From Oscillospiraceae bacterium (GTDB taxonomy: Bacteria; Bacillota; Clostridia; TANB77; CAG-508), in the NCBI GenBank assembly GCA_009778695.1, contig WRFS01000022.1, positions 1-33,801 of the forward strand: DNA of 33,801 bases. The letters are read 5' to 3'. The notes beneath the pieces were generated by a model that worked only from the letters and a program-made list of their open reading frames with translations, was not told the DNA's origin and made no database searches. Shown here piece by piece: positions 7,877-15,884 of the stretch. Position 1 is the stretch's first letter; each line of letters starts with the position of its first letter. The translations under genes were made by a program, and so were the position numbers.

Positions 7877-8042
7877 GATATTTAAAACTTTTCAATAAAG
7901 TAGCTTTGGTTAGTTAGTATATGCTTTTTAAAAAGCGAACGACAGCCCTTTGAGGCCCATGGAGTCTTCGGAGGCTTGGAGGAGTTTTTTAAAAAGCATA
8001 TACTAACTAACCAAAGCGGATGGCTTATATAAAAATATTAAC
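7877..8042 (-). mobile_element. Palindromic element copy 3 (core I, reversed)
   Basis: Long perfect stem GCTTTGGTTAGTTAGTATAT (with TTTTTAAAAA at its base) around the core in reverse orientation (GACAGCCCTTTGAGGCCC). The left end contains AATAAAGTAGC and the right end GCGGATGGC. It lies 9 bp from copy 2 in opposite orientation. TAGTTCTA occurs at 7696-7703 left of copy 2 and at 8043-8050 right of copy 3. Confidence 0.8.
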
Positions 8043-8099
8043 TAGTTCTATTTTCCCCTTGTCCTCATATAATAATTTTTAGGAGGACAAAGACAAGTT

Positions 8100-8654
8100 A
8101 TGTACAAAAGTAATAAATTACATGGGCTTAGTGAAAAAGAGGTTAAAGAATCTCGAGAAAAGTATGGAGAAAATTCTTTAACTAAAAAGAAAAGAAAGGG
8201 ATTTGTCCGAAGCTTTTTAGAAAGTTTTGGAGACCCAATAATTAAAGTGCTGTTAACTGCTCTTGCAATAAATACAATCTTTCTTTTTAATAGTGCAGAT
8301 TGGTTTGAATCAGTAGGAATTGCTACTGCTATTCTTCTTGCTACACTTATATCTACCATCTCTGAATATGGTAACGAAGCTGCTTTTGAAAAATTGCAAG
8401 AAGAAGCCTCTCGTATTAATTCACGTGTTCAAAGAAAAAATGGATTGGTACAAATACCAATGAGTGAAATTGTAGTTGGTGACCTTGTGTTACTACAGTC
8501 TGGGGACAAAGTTCCAGCAGATGGAATTATAATACAAGGACAAGTGGATGTTGATCAATCTTCATTAAATGGTGAAAGCAAGGAAGCGAAAAAAACAGCA
8601 CCCGAAAATGGAGAATTCATTGCTAATGTAAGGGGTCCGCGGGCATGCACATAA
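8100..8654 (+). CDS. PMCA-type P-type calcium ATPase, N-terminal part (frameshifted)
   Basis: 184 residues: cation-ATPase N-terminal domain (GLSEKEVKESREKYG), first membrane hairpin (about 47-90), and the start of the actuator domain with the LNGES loop at 156-160 (TGES equivalent). The frame ends at TAA 8652. The next frame is open from 8632 and continues the same protein (KKDFLDPSLLFSGTII), so one base has been gained between 8632 and 8654. Removing one base of TCCG at 8636-8639 restores a continuous protein of roughly 945 residues. AGGAGG is 13 nt before the ATG, rather far. The protein would pump Ca2+ out of the cell at the expense of ATP. Confidence 0.8.
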   Translation: MYKSNKLHGLSEKEVKESREKYGENSLTKKKRKGFVRSFLESFGDPIIKVLLTALAINTIFLFNSADWFESVGIATAILLATLISTISEYGNEAAFEKLQEEASRINSRVQRKNGLVQIPMSEIVVGDLVLLQSGDKVPADGIIIQGQVDVDQSSLNGESKEAKKTAPENGEFIANVRGPRACT

Positions 8655-8739
8655 CACACAAAAGAATCGACCAAAAAAAGATTTTCTAGATCCATCATTA
8701 CTATTTTCTGGTACGATTATATGTGCAGGAGAATGTATT

Positions 8740-10938
8740 ATGCAAGTTACAGAGGTTGGAGACAAAACATTCTATGGAAATCTTGCTCAAGAAATTCAAG
8801 AAGAAACAAGGGAAACCCCATTAAAACTTCGTCTTGGGAATTTAGCAAAGTCTATAAGTAAATTTGGATACATTGCTGCAATAGTCACGGTCATCTCATA
8901 TTTATATAACTCTATTGTTCTTGCAAACCATTTCGATATGGAATTAATTTTACATAGTATTACTACTCCTTCTATAATATTCTCACATTTGCTAAAGGCT
9001 TCAACACTTGCTGTTACAGTAATTGTTATGGCAGTGCCAGAAGGTCTTCCAATGATGATAACTGTTGTACTCTCTGCAAATATGAGACGTATGCTAAAAG
9101 ATAATGTATTTGTACGTAAACTAGTAGGAATAGAAACCGCTGGCAGTTTAAATATATTATTTACTGATAAAACTGGCACACTAACCCAAGGTAAATTAGA
9201 TGTTACACATTTTGCATCAGGTTCAGGTACAATTTGGAAAAGAAATGAACCTCAGCTAAAAAATACAAATTTATGGAAGGTCCTACAAACAGCTGTATAT
9301 TATAATAACTCCGCAACAATGAATAATAATGTAGCAATAGGAGGAAATGCGACCGACCGTTCAACATTAGAATTTGTTTCAAACAGAAATGTCGTAGGGG
9401 CACATGATTGTGTCCAGGATTCAATCATGAACCCTTACGACAACTCACAACAAAACATTACCAAAATAGATATAATCCCATTTTCAAGCGAGTCAAAATT
9501 CATGGCAACAACGGTCTCTGGTGATTGGAATGCAACATTTATAAAAGGTGCACCAGAAAAAATATTACCATTCTGCACTCAATATTATGATGAAAATGGA
9601 AACACACATCCATTTTTAAGTAAATCAAAAATTGAAAACATATTAAAAGAATTTGCAGAAAAAGCAATACGAATTATAGCAGTAGCCATCTCTGACGAAT
9701 GTCATCCTGAATCCTCCTTACAAAGCCTCACTATGAAGGATCTAGATTCTTCGCAAGATAGTCTGCGTAGTAATTCTCAGAATGACAATACAAAAAACCT
9801 TCCATTCCAAAACCTAAAATTCGTTGGTTTAATAGGCATACGTGATGAAATTAGAAAAGAAGTAACAAATGGAATTAAAGAAGTACGAACTGCAGGTATT
9901 CAAACTGTTATGATTACTGGAGATTCAAAGCTTACAGCTCATGCCATAGCCCAAGAAATAGGGCTTGTGAATAAAAACAGTGATTTAGTAATAACTTCTG
10001 ATGAATTAAATAATTTATCTGATAATGAAATATCAAATATGCTGCCACACTTAAGAGTAATCGCACGTGCACTCCCTTCTGACAAAAGTCGACTTGTACG
10101 TATAGCCCAAGATAAAGGTCTTGTAGTAGGTATGACAGGAGACGGCGTAAACGATGCACCTGCACTAAAACGAGCCGATGTAGGATTTGCAATGGGAAGC
10201 GGAACAGAAATAGCAAAAGAAGCAAGCGATATTGTAATTCTTGACAATGACTTTAACTCAATTTGTAAGGCAATTTGTTATGGTCGTACAATATTTAAAA
10301 GCATCAGGAAATTTATAATTTATCAATTAAGTACTTGCATATGTGCTGTTTCAACTACAATTATAGGTTCATTTATAGGTGTTGAAGCCCCTATAACTGT
10401 TATACAAATGTTATGGATTAACATTGTTATGGATACATTGGCAGGGCTTGCATTCAGTGGTGAAAAGGCAAGACAAAAATATATGCAAGAGCCACCTAAA
10501 CCTCGTGATGAATCGATTATAAACAAATACATGCGTGGGCAAATTGCTATAAATAGTGTATATACAACCGTTTTGTGTTTAGTATTTTTAAAAAGCTCTT
10601 TTATTCAGAATATATTTATGTCCAATGGAAGTGCCTATATGATGACTGGATTTTTCACACTATTTATGTTTTCGGCAATATTTAGAGGATTCTGTGTAAG
10701 AACGCACAATATTAATTTATTTGAGTACTTGTCCGCAAACAAGCCATTTTTATGGATTATGGGAATTATAGGGGTAGTACAAATATTTATTATATATTTT
10801 GGAGGGACAATATTTAGAACTGTTGGTCTTGATTTAAAAGATACTTTATTAGTTGGTTTAATTGCATTTACAATTGTACCTATTGATATTATTAGGAAAT
10901 ATTATTTGATGAGAAAAGGGGAATTGATTGGAACTTGA
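8740..10938 (+). CDS. PMCA-type P-type calcium ATPase, main part (frameshifted)
   Basis: 732 residues from ATG 8740, but the reading frame is open from 8632 and belongs to the upstream gene part. Seen in order: rest of the actuator domain, membrane segments with VPEGLP (99-104, the M4 ion-site motif), phosphorylation site DKTGTLT (D143), nucleotide-binding domain with KGAPE, hinge MTGDGVNDAP, and a C-terminal cation-ATPase membrane domain ending near 10930. All catalytic motifs are intact. A palindromic repeat at 9394-9415 adds VGAHDCV in the nucleotide-binding domain. The internal ATG has no good ribosome site, so without frame correction this part is unlikely to be made well. A decayed second copy of its C-terminus lies at 11672-11850. 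Confidence 0.85.
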   Translation: MQVTEVGDKTFYGNLAQEIQEETRETPLKLRLGNLAKSISKFGYIAAIVTVISYLYNSIVLANHFDMELILHSITTPSIIFSHLLKASTLAVTVIVMAVPEGLPMMITVVLSANMRRMLKDNVFVRKLVGIETAGSLNILFTDKTGTLTQGKLDVTHFASGSGTIWKRNEPQLKNTNLWKVLQTAVYYNNSATMNNNVAIGGNATDRSTLEFVSNRNVVGAHDCVQDSIMNPYDNSQQNITKIDIIPFSSESKFMATTVSGDWNATFIKGAPEKILPFCTQYYDENGNTHPFLSKSKIENILKEFAEKAIRIIAVAISDECHPESSLQSLTMKDLDSSQDSLRSNSQNDNTKNLPFQNLKFVGLIGIRDEIRKEVTNGIKEVRTAGIQTVMITGDSKLTAHAIAQEIGLVNKNSDLVITSDELNNLSDNEISNMLPHLRVIARALPSDKSRLVRIAQDKGLVVGMTGDGVNDAPALKRADVGFAMGSGTEIAKEASDIVILDNDFNSICKAICYGRTIFKSIRKFIIYQLSTCICAVSTTIIGSFIGVEAPITVIQMLWINIVMDTLAGLAFSGEKARQKYMQEPPKPRDESIINKYMRGQIAINSVYTTVLCLVFLKSSFIQNIFMSNGSAYMMTGFFTLFMFSAIFRGFCVRTHNINLFEYLSANKPFLWIMGIIGVVQIFIIYFGGTIFRTVGLDLKDTLLVGLIAFTIVPIDIIRKYYLMRKGELIGT
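9394..9415 (+). repeat. In-frame palindromic coding repeat in the PMCA ATPase
   Basis: GTAGGGGCACATGATTGTGTCC. It begins with the same GTAGGGG and ends in CC like the repeats in ligA and prmC, but with different complementary arms (ACA/TGT). It is read in the same frame, giving V-G-A. Confidence 0.55.
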
Positions 10939-10945
10939 AAAAAAT

Positions 10946-11198
10946 TTATAAGTTTTTGTAAATATCGCCACGGTTGTCCACTTCTGTTACATCTATATAG
11001 ATTTGATTACCAAGCCATTCGAATATTACTCTATAATCTCCGCTCTCTTAATCTGTACGTCTCTTCAGCATTTTGTACTTTTTTGATATCACCTTTTGGA
11101 AGTTTCGTAATGGCTTGATATAATCTTTCTTTTTGATTTCGAGGTTGTTTGTCTATGAATTTTCTTGCTTTTTTCTTAACATTTATTATATGTTTCAT
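10946..11198 (-). pseudogene. RelE/ParE-type toxin, frameshifted
   Basis: Read with one correction this is an 83-residue RelE-superfamily protein: MKHIINVKKKARKFIDKQP, then ITKLPKGDIKKVQ, YRLRE-GDYRVIFEW and a C-terminal YIDVTEVDNRGDIYKNL. These are the mRNA-interferase core strands of the RelE fold. As sequenced, an extra base (G at 11042 on the plus strand, giving GAG-C-GGA on the coding strand) causes a stop at TAG 11031 after 55 residues, before the catalytic C-terminal strands. The ATG overlaps the antitoxin stop by 4 bp (ATGA), the usual coupling of antitoxin-toxin pairs. Either the toxin is inactivated, which selection often favours, or the base is an error. Confidence 0.8.
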
Positions 11199-11479
11199 TC
11201 AAGCAATCCCTCCAATCCTTCTTCTCTTAGAATATCTTCTAAAGGGATAGCTTCTTCTCTTTCTTTTTGTCTTTCTTCTTCTGTTAAAGATAATTCTCTG
11301 ATAAGCATTAATTTTTCAGTAACATCCATGTTCTCTAATATTGCATCAGGTGCAAGAGAAAGCAAATGTGCATCAATCATTTTTTCTTCTAGTTCTTTTA
11401 TTGTTTTCAGTTGCCTTATATTTAACATACATGCCATGTTATGAATGTCAATAATATGCTGCCTTTGTTGTTTGCTCAT
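11195..11479 (-). CDS. Antitoxin of the RelE-type pair
   Basis: About 94 residues, highly charged. The middle is helical and ends in REEAIPLEDILREEGLEGLLE, the kind of short C-terminal helix with which antitoxins cover a RelE-type toxin. The N-terminal half (MSKQQRQHIIDIHNM...) is helical and no standard DNA-binding family is recognised. ATG 11479 is used; a GTG at 11488 also fits but is only 2 nt from AAAGG. The promoter (TGGTATACT) is about 110 nt upstream, and the leader contains two short inverted repeats (AGCTT...AAGCT and GCTAG...CTAGC) that could be operator or RNA structure. Confidence 0.65.
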   Translation of the reverse strand: MSKQQRQHIIDIHNMACMLNIRQLKTIKELEEKMIDAHLLSLAPDAILENMDVTEKLMLIRELSLTEEERQKEREEAIPLEDILREEGLEGLLE

Positions 11480-11578
11480 AATTTTCACAACCTTTCTAAA
11501 ATTTTTTTATTACGGCTAGACCCGCATTGCCTAGCTTATAGTAACAAGCTTTGATAATCTTCGCAGAATTTACTTCGC

Positions 11579-11617
11579 TTATTACACTAATAGTATACCA
11601 CGAAATCTTTAAAAGTG
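11579..11617 (-). promoter_or_regulatory. Extended -10 promoter in a 39-bp duplicated segment (copy 1)
   Basis: On the minus strand TGGTATACT (-10 at 11592-11597) lies inside a 39-bp stretch that is identical to 13110-13148. It would drive the antitoxin-toxin pair. No good -35 is seen, as fits an extended -10 element. Confidence 0.55.
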
Positions 11618-11671
11618 ATAGCTAAATTTGAAAAATTTACAACACCTAAAATTCGTCGGCCTTCTAGACAT

Positions 11672-11850
11672 ACGTTAGGTTCATTTATTGGCGTTGAAAC
11701 TCCTATAAATGTTATTCAAATGTTATGGATTAACATTGTTATGGACACATTGGCATGGCTTGCATTTAGCGGTGAAAAAGCAAGACAATTGTACCTATTG
11801 ATATTATGAGGTATTATTTCTACGAAAAAAATTAATAACCTATCCGTTTT
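11672..11850 (+). pseudogene. Decayed fragment of a second PMCA-type ATPase
   Basis: GSFIGVETPINVIQMLWINI and MDTLAWLAFSGEKARQ closely match the C-terminal membrane domain of the ATPase encoded at 8740-10938 (DNA at about 10363-10480). The sequence then jumps, after ACAA, to one matching the ATPase end at about 10871 (GTACCTATTGATATTAT). ACAA occurs on both sides of the missing piece in the intact gene, so the fragment lost roughly 380 bp between two short repeats. The joint changes frame and the reading ends after QLYLLIL. It has no start, no ribosome site and no catalytic domains. It is a relic of a tandem or paralogous copy. Confidence 0.75.
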
Positions 11851-11962
11851 TCAAGATAAGTTATTAATTAGTAAAGATGAAATTAAAAGTATCACAGATA
11901 ACAATGGTTGGATACTTGAAAATAAGAACTATGATGAATTTTATTTTGGTATTAATAACTAA
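11825..11962 (+). pseudogene. Orphan C-terminal gene remnant
   Basis: An open frame of 45 codons with no start codon reads KKINNLSVFQDKLLISKDEI, then SITDNNGWILENKNYDEFYF, and stops at TAA 11960, 3 bp before the stop of the convergent aminopeptidase gene. The composition looks protein-like and lacks internal stops. I do not recognise a family. It is joined directly to the ATPase relic, so it is most likely the tail of a gene whose front was deleted. Confidence 0.4.
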
Positions 11963-11964
11963 AA

Positions 11965-13083
11965 TTACATTAAATTTTCTGGATTCAATGATTCTAACTC
12001 TTTTATTACAAATATTCCGTCTTTTCTTATAAGTACATCATCAAACCAAATCTCTCCGCCACCATACTCTTTTGTTTGTATACTAACTAAATCCCAATGT
12101 ATTGCTGACCTATTTCCATTATCGCTTTCTTCTAATGCATCACCAGGAGTAAAGTGAAAACTACCTCTAATTTTTTCATCAAAAAGAGTGTCTCCTATTG
12201 CTTTATCAACATATGGATTAAGTCCAATAGCAAACTCACCAATGTATCTTGCTCCATCATCAGTATCCAAAATATCGTTCAATTTCTTAGTATCATTAGC
12301 CGTTGCGTTCACTATTTTCCCTTTTTCAAACTCAAATTTAATATTATTAAATAGATTTCCATTGTATGATGATTCTGTATTATATGTTATATAACCATTT
12401 ATACTATCTCTTACTGGAGCTGTAGCAACCTCACCATCTGGAATATTGTATGTTCCATAATATTTCTCTGCAGTAATACCTTTTATACTAAAGTTCAAGT
12501 CTGTATTTGATGATACTATACGAACTTTATCAGTCTTATTCATTAATTCTACTAAATTATCCATTGCCTTCGACATTTTTGCATAATCCACAGTACATAC
12601 ATTAAAATAAAAATCTTCAAACTTCTCTAAACTCATATTGCTCATTTGTGCCATCGAATTGTTTGGATATCTCAATATACACCATTTTGTATTTTTTACT
12701 CTTTCTTCAAAATGAACCTTCCCTGTATAATATTTATTGTATATTTCCATTATCTTACTGTCTATTCCAGTTAATTCTGCTGTATTTGCATTTGCACGAA
12801 TCCCAATATATGCATCCATCTTTTTCATTCTTTCAATGTCTATTTCTGCATATAATTTTATTTGTTCTTCTGTTGCCTCTTCTAACATAACTCTTAATAA
12901 TGGGTAGTTAACTATATTAAAAAATGGTTTCGCTTTTAATCTTGAAGCTTCCTTCATTAAGGCTTTAGCTAATGGCATAGCTTCTTCGCCTAAAACTTCG
13001 ATTAACAAATTATCATTTTCTTTTATTCCTATTGAATGTTCTAGTAATGATTTCGCCAATTTTTCTATTCTTATATCCCTCAT
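11965..13083 (-). CDS. Aminopeptidase, family M29
   Basis: 372 residues, the typical length of clostridial M29 (AmpS/PepS-type) metalloaminopeptidases. These are cytoplasmic, two-metal enzymes that remove N-terminal residues from peptides. Family segments seen: an N-terminal domain starting MRDIRIEKLAKSLLEHSIG, IPDGEVATAP (metal-ligand Glu), IGEFAIGLNP (second Glu), SAIHWDLV (metal-ligand His) and a final WFDDVLIRKDGIFV. The ATG has AAAGGA about 11 nt upstream. It is transcribed alone from an extended -10 promoter in the 39-bp duplicated segment at 13110-13148. Confidence 0.9.
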   Translation of the reverse strand: MRDIRIEKLAKSLLEHSIGIKENDNLLIEVLGEEAMPLAKALMKEASRLKAKPFFNIVNYPLLRVMLEEATEEQIKLYAEIDIERMKKMDAYIGIRANANTAELTGIDSKIMEIYNKYYTGKVHFEERVKNTKWCILRYPNNSMAQMSNMSLEKFEDFYFNVCTVDYAKMSKAMDNLVELMNKTDKVRIVSSNTDLNFSIKGITAEKYYGTYNIPDGEVATAPVRDSINGYITYNTESSYNGNLFNNIKFEFEKGKIVNATANDTKKLNDILDTDDGARYIGEFAIGLNPYVDKAIGDTLFDEKIRGSFHFTPGDALEESDNGNRSAIHWDLVSIQTKEYGGGEIWFDDVLIRKDGIFVIKELESLNPENLM

Positions 13084-13109
13084 TTTTATTTTATCCTTTC
13101 ATTAATTTT

Positions 13110-13148
13110 TTATTACACTAATAGTATACCACGAAATCTTTAAAAGTG
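13110..13148 (-). promoter_or_regulatory. Extended -10 promoter in a 39-bp duplicated segment (copy 2)
   Basis: Identical to 11579-11617. TGGTATACT (-10 at 13123-13128) reads toward the aminopeptidase. Similarity continues more weakly for about 20 bp further (AAATTTGAA). Confidence 0.55.
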
Positions 13149-13177
13149 CCATGAAATTTGAAGAACTTTTAAGTTCC

Positions 13178-13194
13178 GTTACCAGTTAACAGTT
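13178..13194 (+). repeat. Solo end of the palindromic element
   Basis: GTTACCAGTTAACAGTT matches the outer inverted repeat of type A elements. No stem or core follows. It is a relic or excision scar between the aminopeptidase and the 195-residue gene. Confidence 0.5.
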
Positions 13195-13218
13195 CCTGTT
13201 TAATGATTTTCTTACCTT

Positions 13219-13247
13219 TTGCAAAATACATAATTTTGTGATATAAT
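13219..13247 (+). promoter_or_regulatory. Promoter of the 195-residue protein gene
   Basis: TTGCAA (13219-13224), a 17-nt spacer ending in TGTGA, and TATAAT (13242-13247). Confidence 0.75.
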
Positions 13248-13301
13248 GCATGCATACAAATCGTAGTATTCCTTATAAAATTTTGACATCAGGAGACTAT
13301 C

Positions 13302-13889
13302 ATGTACAAAGTAAAATTTTTTATACGAGGTAAATGGATGACTTCGGAACAAATTTGTTCTAGAGTAAAGGAAGAGGCAAAAAGATCCAATTATGGCTGG
13401 ATTGCAAGTGCTACCGAATTGGTTGCGTTATGCAACAAAGTTCTTTTTTCAAAGAAACATGCTAAAGAAATCAAGGTTTGCATTTTGAATTGCTTTGCAG
13501 AGCTTATGCATGAACCGGCCCTCGAACCGTATGGTGCTCCATCATCAGATGATTTAGTTGCGTCCTTTCATTGTTATAATACATTGAAAGGAACAGATGA
13601 CAGCACAGTACGTGCTGTCAAAGAAAAGTTTTTGATGGCAATTATTTGTGATGAAAGATCCAGACATGTGAATTTTATTCATGGAGGCCCTGTATTTAAT
13701 GATTTTTGCCACAATTGGAAGAATGAAATACTCAAAAGTTTTTACAAGGAGGAAATTAACTTCAAGAGGTTTCGGGCAACTATCTATAAAAACTTCCTTG
13801 AAAAATTAAAAGAGGCAGAAAATCTTGGACTATTTGCGGAAGAAGACAAAGAATGTGCGACTTCTTTATCTAAATTTTATTTAAGCTAA
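13302..13889 (+). CDS. Hypothetical protein, 195 residues
   Basis: Family not recognised. It is predicted soluble and largely helical, with no signal peptide or membrane segment. It has seven or so scattered cysteines, a central acidic stretch (GAPSSDDLVASFH), a conserved-looking CDERSRHVNFIHGGPVF segment, and a basic C-terminal helix (FKRFRATIYKNFLEKLKEAE). ATG 13302 has AGGAG 6 nt before it. A second ATG at 13338 (MTSEQICSRV) has its own GAGG and could be the real start. It is monocistronic with a strong promoter and a strong terminator, and is one of the few plus-strand genes. Its base composition is slightly richer in G+C than its neighbours, which fits an acquired gene but proves nothing. 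Confidence 0.7.
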   Translation: MYKVKFFIRGKWMTSEQICSRVKEEAKRSNYGWIASATELVALCNKVLFSKKHAKEIKVCILNCFAELMHEPALEPYGAPSSDDLVASFHCYNTLKGTDDSTVRAVKEKFLMAIICDERSRHVNFIHGGPVFNDFCHNWKNEILKSFYKEEINFKRFRATIYKNFLEKLKEAENLGLFAEEDKECATSLSKFYLS

Positions 13890-13903
13890 ATGCCAAGGAA
13901 GCC

Positions 13904-13943
13904 AAAAATTGAACTTTACTCCGAAAAGTAGAGTTCAATTTTT
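13904..13943 (+). terminator. Bidirectional rho-independent terminator
   Basis: AAAAATTGAACT (13904-13915) pairs with AGTTCAATTTTT (13932-13943), and TACT/AGTA extends the stem. A T-run follows on either strand, so it can stop both the 195-residue gene and the convergent PAP2-like gene. Confidence 0.85.
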
Positions 13944-13968
13944 AGTACTCTTGTATTCTTTTTCACGA

Positions 13969-14406
13969 CTACAACAATCCTCCCACAATTACTCCAATAA
14001 GTGCTCCAATAAATACCTGAAAAGGCGTATGTCCCAATACTTCAACTAATCTTTCTTGTATCTCTACATTAGTTAAACCAGGTGTATTTACAATCTTATT
14101 AAGCATTTTCGCTTGCTTCCCTGCTGCCCTTCTAATACCAGCTGCATCATACATTACAACTACAGCTAATACAAATGTAATTGCGAACATAGGGCTTCCA
14201 AATCCTTCATTTCTACCAACTAAAGTAGCTAATGAACAAACCACCGCTGAATGAGAGCTAGGCATTCCGCCTGCTCCCAATATTCTTCTAAAATTAAATT
14301 TTTTTGTTGTTATTAAATCACATACTATTTTATAGCATTGTATTAAAAACCAAAGTATTACTGGAATGTATATGTATTTATTGCTAAATATACTTAAAAA
14401 GCTCAT
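13969..14406 (-). CDS. Divergent PAP2 family membrane protein (DUF212, YuiD-like)
   Basis: 145 residues with about four membrane segments (7-25, 56-70, 74-95 and the C-terminal VFIGALIGVIVGGLL). The GGMPSSHSA motif near 46-54 is the signature of the divergent PAP2 group and corresponds to the phosphatase SR-x-H loop of true PAP2 enzymes. A lipid phosphatase role is therefore possible but unproven for this family. It ends the xseA-xseB gene run (15-nt gap after xseB), so it is probably cotranscribed. AAAGGGAAA lies 6-10 nt before the ATG. Confidence 0.85.
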   Translation of the reverse strand: MSFLSIFSNKYIYIPVILWFLIQCYKIVCDLITTKKFNFRRILGAGGMPSSHSAVVCSLATLVGRNEGFGSPMFAITFVLAVVVMYDAAGIRRAAGKQAKMLNKIVNTPGLTNVEIQERLVEVLGHTPFQVFIGALIGVIVGGLL

Positions 14407-14421
14407 TCGTAATTTCCCTTT

Positions 14422-14643
14422 CTATTCGAAACTTTCTTCTTCTATTTTGCCTTCTTTTTGCAATAAAATATTTATTTTCTTTTCCGCTTCTTCCAGATAA
14501 TTATTGCATTTTTTTGAAAGTTCCATACCTTCTTCGAACTTTTTTATAGAATCATCTAAATTCAAGTCACCTTTTTCTAGCTCCGTTGTTACTTCTTCTA
14601 ACTTTTTCATTGTTTCTTCAAAATTAATGTTCTTTTTTTCCAT
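14422..14643 (-). CDS. xseB: Exodeoxyribonuclease VII small subunit
   Basis: 73 residues with the family pattern NFEETMKKLEEVTTELEKGD followed by LDDSIKKFEEGMELSKKC. These are two antiparallel helices that bind the large subunit. The complex degrades single-stranded DNA in both directions to acid-soluble oligonucleotides. The ATG has AGGAGG 7 nt upstream. It lies 52 nt after xseA, the usual order. Confidence 0.95.
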   Translation of the reverse strand: MEKKNINFEETMKKLEEVTTELEKGDLNLDDSIKKFEEGMELSKKCNNYLEEAEKKINILLQKEGKIEEESFE

Positions 14644-14695
14644 TGCGGTTCCTCCTACTAAAAAAATATTGTCGCTGTTGTATGGGTGGACATTG

Positions 14696-15883
14696 TTATA
14701 TCACCTGTGCGTCTACCGTACCGTCCGACAATCTCAATCCAACAACATCGCCTGTTTTCAACTCTTTTACACTCTTTATTATTTTATCGCCACTTTCTAC
14801 TAATGAATACCCTCGAGTTAGCGTTTTAAGTGGGCTTATTGTATCTAATTTTACGTACAGATTCATAGCCTTTGCTTTACAATCCTTCAATATGTGTTGA
14901 ATACTATTATCTATTTGTTTTACTTTTGCATCAATCTTAATGTATTCTTCGTTTACCCTTTGCAATGGATCAACAAATACCCTTGAATTCATACATTTTT
15001 GAAGCTTAAGCCTTTTTACCTCTATAATTCTATGTAATGAAACTTTGCATCTCTTTTTACAATTACTTATTTTCTCTTCAATCTCTGCTACATCTGCAAC
15101 TGCTAATTCTGCTGCTGCTGAAGGTGTTGGTGCTCTTAAATCAGAAACGAAATCTGCTATTGTAAAATCTGTTTCGTGCCCTACGGCAGAAATTATTGGT
15201 ATATTTGATTCATAAATAGCATGAGCTACTACTTCTTCGTTAAATGGCCATAAATCCTCTAATGAGCCACCTCCTCTTGCCAATATAATAACATCTGCCA
15301 AGTTGTTTTTATTCATTAATTCAATTGCCTTTGCAATCTCTAAACCTGCTCCTGCTCCTTGCACTGGCACTGGAAATATCTTCAAATAAACCTTTGGATT
15401 TCTTCTTGTTGAAACATTTATTATGTCTCTTACAACAGAACCAGTTTGAGATGTTAACACACCAATTACTTTAGGCATGAACGGTATTTTTTTCTTGTGT
15501 TTTACATCAAAGTATCCTTCTTTTTCTAGCTTATTTTTTAACTCTTCGTACTTTTTATATAAATCACCAATTCCGTCTTCTTCCATCGCCTTGCAATATA
15601 TTTGGTATACTCCATCTCTTTCATACACAGCAACTGTTCCAAGAATCAACACCTTCATACCATCTTTAGGCACAAATTTTAGTTTTTCATTTGAACCTTT
15701 AAACATTATGCATTTTATTACCCCTGTTTCATCTTTTAGCGTAAAATACATATGTCCCGTATAATGATGTTTGAAGTTTGAAATTTCGCCTTTTATGTAT
15801 ATGTTACTCAATCTTTGGTCTTCAGCAAGTTTATTTTTAATATATAAATTAAGTTCTGTCACAGTAATTGGATTTATGTTCAT
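14696..15883 (-). CDS. xseA: Exodeoxyribonuclease VII large subunit
   Basis: 395 residues, the normal length. The N-terminal OB fold (about 1-100, ITVTELNLYIKNKL) binds single-stranded DNA. The catalytic domain contains GVLTSQTGSVVRDI, ILARGGGSLEDLWPFNEE and SAVGHETDFTIADFVSDLRA. A coiled-coil region and a small C-terminal beta segment (TRGYSLVESGDKII) follow. With XseB it forms exonuclease VII. Its ATG is one base after the nusB stop codon (TAATATG), so translation is coupled. Confidence 0.96.
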   Translation of the reverse strand: MNINPITVTELNLYIKNKLAEDQRLSNIYIKGEISNFKHHYTGHMYFTLKDETGVIKCIMFKGSNEKLKFVPKDGMKVLILGTVAVYERDGVYQIYCKAMEEDGIGDLYKKYEELKNKLEKEGYFDVKHKKKIPFMPKVIGVLTSQTGSVVRDIINVSTRRNPKVYLKIFPVPVQGAGAGLEIAKAIELMNKNNLADVIILARGGGSLEDLWPFNEEVVAHAIYESNIPIISAVGHETDFTIADFVSDLRAPTPSAAAELAVADVAEIEEKISNCKKRCKVSLHRIIEVKRLKLQKCMNSRVFVDPLQRVNEEYIKIDAKVKQIDNSIQHILKDCKAKAMNLYVKLDTISPLKTLTRGYSLVESGDKIIKSVKELKTGDVVGLRLSDGTVDAQVI

Positions 15884-15884
15884 A

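Noticed and set aside
7704..8042. CRISPR array
   Set aside because: The repeats are long inverted repeats dispersed over 27 kb, not short direct repeats with regular spacers, and no cas gene is present.
8048..8359. Minus-strand open frame opposite the PMCA-type ATPase
   Set aside because: No ribosome site and no protein-like pattern; the plus-strand frame has clear ATPase motifs.
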